Under the pieces are notes generated by a model. That model saw only the letters and a program-made list of their open reading frames with translations, searched no databases and had not been told where the DNA came from. Shown here piece by piece: positions 58,601 to 64,000 of a stretch of 64,000 nucleotides of DNA (position 1 is its first letter; the number at the start of each line of letters is the position of its first letter). The stretch comes from Nemopilema nomurai (Eukaryota; Cnidaria; Scyphozoa; Rhizostomeae; Rhizostomatidae). The DNA lies in contig ML133426.1 in the NCBI GenBank assembly GCA_003864495.1, forward strand, positions 186,001 through 250,000. Reading direction: 5' to 3'. A program made the position numbers and the translations under genes.

Positions 58601-61600
58601 GATAAACTGATGCTGGTATTTCACATACCAGCACAAAAGTGTGAAAATAAGAAACATCAACCAATGCATCGCAAACAGTACACCTAACTTTTAAATTTCC
58701 AATCGGTGAAATTAGATGAAATAAATTTACTGGGTAATTTTGCAACGCCTAACTTTTAAATTTCCAATCAGTCAATTGAGATGAAATAAATTTACTGGGC
58801 AATTCTTCAACGCAGTACAAGCAGACTCAAAGATTCCAACAACATTGCAAATTAACCAAAGCTACAATCCATAGCTAAAATAGATTCTGAAACACGTATA
58901 GCAGTATCGCTGGCAAATCTATCTACTGAAGTGATAATACAAAACAACGAAGCTTACTTGTCATCGTTCGTGTGGCAATTAAGAGCGGCTGCATCTCTGC
59001 TCAGAATATCCTCTGGTTTTCCGTAAGGCAAGCTTCTTCCTTCTGACGATATCACGACAACTAGGCCATACTGAGCTGGGTTTACCCAATCGTTCACCAT
59101 GCTGTAAGAAAATACGGCAAAGATGAGCGGCATGTTCAATCCAGGTAGCAAGATGCCTGTTAGAGGGGGTACTTATGATCGGTTATTGTTACGCTAGGCA
59201 AAGACACTGCCCGTTGTAATTGGGCTACAAATGCAGTGTGTATTATCTATTGTCAGGCCATTTCATTTATAGTTCTCCTTCACAGCTCTCATCCCCAGTT
59301 TCCCTTCACGATTCTCCTCAACAGCTATGACCTTCTTCAACGCTAGTCTGGGCACAAATTCAAAGATCTTTTGCTAAATGGAAAGACATGTTTTATAGAT
59401 CACTCACTTGGCATTTGTTCCAATCCAATAAATAATTCCGTTTGTGTCAAAATCATGATCGTAAGTAAACTCGATAGGCTTCTTTTCTTCGGCAAAATGC
59501 TGCACGAATTTGAAGGTATTCCGGTCGTAATCGTACCATTGTTTGGCAACCTAGGAGCGATGGAAATTCTCAGAAATGGCTTCCAAGAAAATGGAGACGG
59601 AAGTAGAAGAAAGTAAAGATCGTAACGAGTGAATATCATCTTGAAAGCAAGTTCACCCAAAGCGTAACATCTACATATCTAAGAAGATATTAAAGCACGT
59701 GGGTAAACCACAGAGGCTGATCTTCGAAAATTCGGGTAATTAAACTGGGATAGATAGTCGTCTTCGCTCCTTGTGCCTATAGAGCTTCCCAAACCGAGAA
59801 CGACAAGGCTGTATATCTCAAAAGCTTTCAATGGTGCAATACTAGAAAAACAAAATTTCAAAAGACGTTTAACTGGAATGAAAACTACTAAACATCGTTA
59901 AAATTAACACACCACTTTGAGTAAGTGTTTCTTGAGGTCTTTAACTGTCGTCAATGGTTCCATCTTAAGATACCGGCCGGACTGATCAATTAAATCTCCC
60001 GACTTCGGGTCTCTTTCAAGACGGAGACGCAGCCTCCTCAGCAACACCTGCGAAAAAGAGGCAGACTCCTTATCAGCTTCATCTTCGACTTGGTTCTGCA
60101 TAGCAGTAACATAAAGGTACCACACCCCGACGACAATTAACAAGGAGGAACTGCAGAAGAAGGGGGCAGTCTACTCCAAACCAAAAAGTACTCAAATGCA
60201 GATGCTTATGTATGAAGGGAAACATAAAAAACAATGGCGGTGGTTTTTTTTATGCCAGTGATTCAGTTAAGAATTGCACGCATTAGAATGGAAAATGATT
60301 AATTCGCTGCGATGGAGAATTAAAGTGTCTGTTTGATGTCTTTGGATTACTGCGGGCTTCAAGATTTTTAATGGTTCAAAATAACTAACCAATTGGCAAT
60401 AAGTCAGTGAGAGAAAAGTCAGTAAGAGAGCGAATGCAGATTGCTGAGAACTGAGATCCTTGCACTTGCGCGCGGACAACTTCACAAACAAAGTTGATGT
60501 CTCGTTGTTACAATAAATCAGTGAAAATACTTCCAAAACATTGCAACACAGGGGAGGTAATCTGGAGGTACACAAAGTTGACGAATAAGCAAATGATAGC
60601 GGATAGCATGCTAACCTGTAACCCTGATCCTCCTCCGCCATGGTCGTAGGCAATAACTGGAAGACGTTCGGTGGATTCGAGTACAGCAACCAGTTTTCGA
60701 ACGAGTGCCACAGCAAGGCTACTCTGATGCATACTGGAAAGCAAGTTTGATGAAACTTATTATAAATGGTAAAATACCATACAAACACAGTGAAGAAACA
60801 TATTAAATAATATTCGTTCAGCCTCATCCATTCAACTTATCACTTGAGGTAATGATTGTACAAGATACTTGAGGTACAAGACACAGTAGCGTTTAAAACA
60901 CAACACTGCATCACAATGTTGAGAAAGAACATCCATTTATACAGACCTTTCGTCTCCATTGACATTCTGTGGGATTTCACCAAAAACGGCTTTGAAGATC
61001 TCGGAAGTGTCGGATGCCTTCTTCTCGGAGAGAGAAGACAAGCTTGTTCGGGGTGACTAGATAATAGAAAGTGTGTGTCATTAAAACTACGTTCTAATGC
61101 CATATGTAAAAGTAAAGTGGATATTTAAGGCTTAGGGCAGTCACTGAGGATATAATAAACTGAGATGCTACTGGCTTTCTAAACAGATACGATAACATTG
61201 GCAATGAACATTGTCATTACAACAAGAGCAAGATTTACCTTGTTCAGGCAGTTGAAAAGAGAAGTGACCAAGCCACTGCTCTGTATCTCGTACGATGACA
61301 ACATGCTCTCCTCTCGCAGGAGTTCACACAGCTCCTTCAAGGCTTCGTAGACCTGACTCTCGCCTTCCACAGTGATGCACTGCAAGGGAACAAGAAGCGA
61401 TACAGAGGACAGCAGATTGAGAATGACGACTAACTCCTTAATAAGCATGGCTCCTTTCTTACTTGAGTGAATTGGATAATATGTTAACTAGATGACGACT
61501 TCAGATAGAATGCGGCACTTTATATGCAACTCGATTCAAAAGGAATGTAAGGCATCTTCTATGTTTGGTTATCCTTTATCTTGCAGCTTATCAACTGTAT

Positions 61601-63730
61601 ATATATCTTAAAAATCAAGGTACTACGTGACATCGCTTAAAATATTACTTGTAGAGTTCTTCAGTTCTGAAGTCTCAAAACACGCTGCAGGTAATGGAAA
61701 ATTCAAATAAACATGCAGCACTTACAGAAGATTGAAAAATGTCAGTCAATTTAAAGAACACCAAACTTACCCTAACATCTTTGCAAGCTTCGTCGAGCAA
61801 TGCACTGATTTCTCGCAACTTGCCCATTGCCCCGTAGCTTCCGGATGCCGCTTCCTGGAAATACTTTGAGTTGATTTCATGAGCAAAGACTCCAATTTTC
61901 TGTCTCAGTTGCTCTTTCTTCGACTGGTATTTGCGACCTGGCTTACCACTCCACGTTGCAGCAAAATCTGAGCCTATCAAGAAAACATTGGCAGTCTTAG
62001 CAAAGTATACGTAAATAAAAGTAATACATTTATTGCGGTGGGAATTCTCTACAGTGCTTCAGTCGTGCTTTCTACAGGATTAATTCATATACACTTCCAA
62101 AAGCATTCCCTAGAAGCTGTCAAACATTGAAGAGCAACAATGCGAAAACCGGTGTGCATGAAACAGCCGGCTATTAATGTTCATGAAGATCATTGAAGAA
62201 TTGATGAAGAATAAATACTTCCAAAAGTGAGAGCGGGCTTATTATATGTTTCATAGAAGATCATTTGAAGCATTGAAGAAGAATAAAGTCTGAGAGAGGA
62301 TTCTTCAGAACACCCTGTTCACTGGCTTGAGATGTCACTGACGCGCAACGTTATATTCCAAGACGTAGAGCGGATTATAGATTAGGACGGCAAGAAAACA
62401 TACCGAGTGACGTTTCTGCCGTGAAGGTGTGCTTTGTACCGCGATTGGACTCAAATATGAATCCGGGCAGCTCTTCCTTCAGGACAGTAGCTTGCTGGCC
62501 ATCTGCATTATGGATGGTCATTTGCCCGGCCTGACTACACGCCAGCGACCAGTTGCCAACAATTATCCGGTCGGACGACTGCGAAGACAGAAGCGGCTGG
62601 CTGGCCGTTCCACTTGGCACCTGGCCTCTTGCTCGTTGCAGCTTCTCCAGAAATTCACTACGAGACTCAGCAGACCCGCCGCCTCCTTCGGGGCTTCCAC
62701 TTGAGTACATCGTCGCTAGCTTGCCATCCAGTACAAACCGGAACCATCCATTGCTGCCGTTCGACAGCTCAATGGCGCACACATCGCTCCAGAGATACAG
62801 GCAATCGCGGCTTCGTACGATACACCAATCGTGCCAGTGGTAGGGCTTTCCATGGACTATTGATTGCGCATCGTCTAGTGGCATTATTTCGGCCTTGGAA
62901 AAGATCAACTTTATTATTACCATCATACCTACTACAAGATCACCAGCGCGGTTAAATCAACAACAAATGAGTGCGCAGACAATTGACAGTAGTTTCCAGA
63001 AAACTCACAAATGCTATTATACTACAACCAAGCATTAGATACACAGAGGCATGAAAAGCACCTACAGTGGCAGAACTTGGATCAGGAAGGTCCGTGTCTT
63101 TTTTCTCGTGGTTTTCGCTTATCTCTTGAATCCGGTTCAACACACCAAGTCTGACGAAGTGCACCAGAAATATATCCTTCCCTTTGCTCATCAGGTCCTC
63201 GACGCAGTGAAAGGCTGTCAAATGGCCTTCGTCATCATCCTGTAAAAACAAACATTCGCATGTCAAGGAACCAGAGCTTAATAAACTTGAGTTACGTTAC
63301 TCCATTCACCCCCCATCAGAAAAGGACTCAGCTATAAAATTAATAAGTGGATCGTTATTAGAATACACCTAACAAACGAATGTCCATACCTCTATGTTGA
63401 GGACAGAGGAAAGGACCTCGACCACGCTTGAGGCCACGTTACCAGAGGCAATAACATCAGGCAGCATTTTTTGTGGTATGTAGTGGATGACCTTCTTCAT
63501 AATGGCTAATGTAGCCTTTCTGATGGACGGAACGAGGCTTGAGCGGAATGTCTGTGCAAACACCGGAAGCAGTCGGGCCACGTAGAGAGGCGCCATCTCC
63601 CAGTCCCCCTTGATGACGTCATCAGCGGGTTCCTCTTCTTTGGGTTCTTCTTGCTTGTCGTCTTGTGACTTTTGCTCACCGGCGCCTTCTTCCCTGGATG
63701 TCGAGCTATTTGTTGCAACCATCCACTCGC
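46640..63730 (-). CDS. HECTD1: HECTD1 E3 ubiquitin ligase, C-terminal ~2,240 residues (5' end outside window; one frameshift)
   Basis: HECT-type ubiquitin ligase. 33 exons, GT/AG and phase consistent: 63730-63390, 63239-63066, 62893-62404, 61973-61771, 61379-61239, 61056-60947, 60733-60616, 60047-59913, 59550-59408, 59101-58958, 58542-58462, 58193-58095, 57770-57598, 57275-57099, 56826-55695, 55465-55194, 54632-54380, 53963-53795, 53600-53530, 53156-53023, 52769-52718, 52227-52045, 51879-51683, 51276-51147, 50794-50667, 50341-50200, 50055-50005, 49593-49459, 49208-48673, 48266-48188, 47827-47734, 47576-47368, 46864-46640. Landmarks: [76 protein letters not shown]-like TW...[16 protein letters not shown], a divergent MIB/HERC2 segment (57200-56800), acidic stretches, [20 protein letters not shown], and the HECT domain from [18 protein letters not shown] to the catalytic Cys in [17 protein letters not shown] (codon 46738-46736) and the end KEKGFHLN. 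Exon 15 is one base short of frame. ARM/ankyrin part lies beyond 64000. Confidence 0.95.
55928..56010 (-). other. One-base frameshift zone inside HECTD1 exon 15
   Basis: The exon is open in one frame from 56826 to a TGA at 55930-55928 and in the minus-one frame from about 56000 to the donor at 55695, from which the next exon (VEIFPP) is in phase. Exon length 1132 fits the flanking phases only if one base is missing. No GT/AG pair of plausible size resolves it. Confidence 0.75.
58683..58812. repeat. 65-bp tandem duplication in a HECTD1 intron
   Basis: Two adjacent copies, 58683-58747 and 58748-58812, each starting CCTAACTTTTAAATTTCCAA and ending in AACGC, differing at several bases. It lies between exons 58958 and 58542. 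Confidence 0.85.
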
Positions 63731-64000
63731 CTTTGAGTACAGATAATTCGTTAGAAACACACTGGACCTATTACACCGTGACTAGGCACTCATAAAATGA
63801 ACCATCGTTCAAAAGCACAACTACACCAGAATTTTGCCACATCACAAGAAGCAAATACAAGCAAAATCCGCACCATATTACAAAATGCCAACTCGCATCA
63901 GTAGAGCCTTTTACAGACGTCACAAGGACAAATAAAATCAAAACATGCAACACTTGAGTGCAAATTAGCATAAGCAAATTGTACGAATGCTAATCAGTCA
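63731..64000. other. HECTD1 intron reaching the window edge
   Basis: No coding signal; upstream of the first HECTD1 exon in this window, which begins in phase 1, so the gene continues to the right. Confidence 0.7.

Noticed and set aside
59679..59861. Minus-strand open frame between HECTD1 exons 60047-59913 and 59550-59408 ([14 protein letters not shown]...)
   Set aside because: The flanking exons join directly in phase 0 and give the conserved [14 protein letters not shown]; including this segment would interrupt it.

Overview
The window is a stretch of animal nuclear genome: AT-rich, with many short exons in long introns, canonical GT/AG splice sites, AATAAA signals and interspersed repeat debris. 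The protein families (a TLX/HOX11-type homeobox gene, a mosaic adhesion GPCR, HECTD1, vertebrate-like CAMKMT and ISY1) together with the repeat style suggest a marine invertebrate, most plausibly a cnidarian such as a coral or anemone. That assignment is inference. Gene models below were built by hand from reading frames, splice signals, intron phase and remembered family signatures; no search was run.

Layout, left to right: 1041-1818 (-) three-exon unidentified protein; 2849-6381 (+) FKBP2, a secretory-pathway peptidyl-prolyl isomerase; 6.4-13.5 kb no gene seen; 13538-14725 (-) TLX/HOX11-like homeobox gene; 18464-23335 (-) ten-exon CAMKMT (calmodulin-lysine methyltransferase), with a LINE remnant in intron 2, a U12-like intron 5 and a TATA-bearing antisense ORF over its last exon; 23688-24085 a TIR element; 24957-33421 (-) an adhesion GPCR with EGF, Ig, SEA, HormR, GAIN/GPS and 7TM, its 5' end not found; about 33.7-35.85 kb a 16-17 bp minisatellite; 38425-39267 (-) ISY1, a spliceosome factor with one coding exon and an upstream 5'UTR exon; 43081-46250 (+) a four-exon, four-TM MARVEL-type protein; 46640-63730 (-) 33 exons encoding about the C-terminal 2,240 residues of HECTD1, a HECT E3 ubiquitin ligase running off the right edge.

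The genes are independent housekeeping or developmental loci, not a functional cluster. The most interesting points are: two one-base frameshifts of the same polarity (GPCR TM4 and the HECTD1 linker exon); a HECTD1 MIB/HERC2 segment of normal length that has lost its W-x-W/DQDG signature; a CAMKMT exon whose 3' splice site abuts the (ATT)n tail of a LINE remnant; a U12-like CAMKMT intron with an unresolved 3' splice site; and a minisatellite whose GPCR-sense strand is an array of 5'-splice-site-like AG|GTA(T/A)G words.
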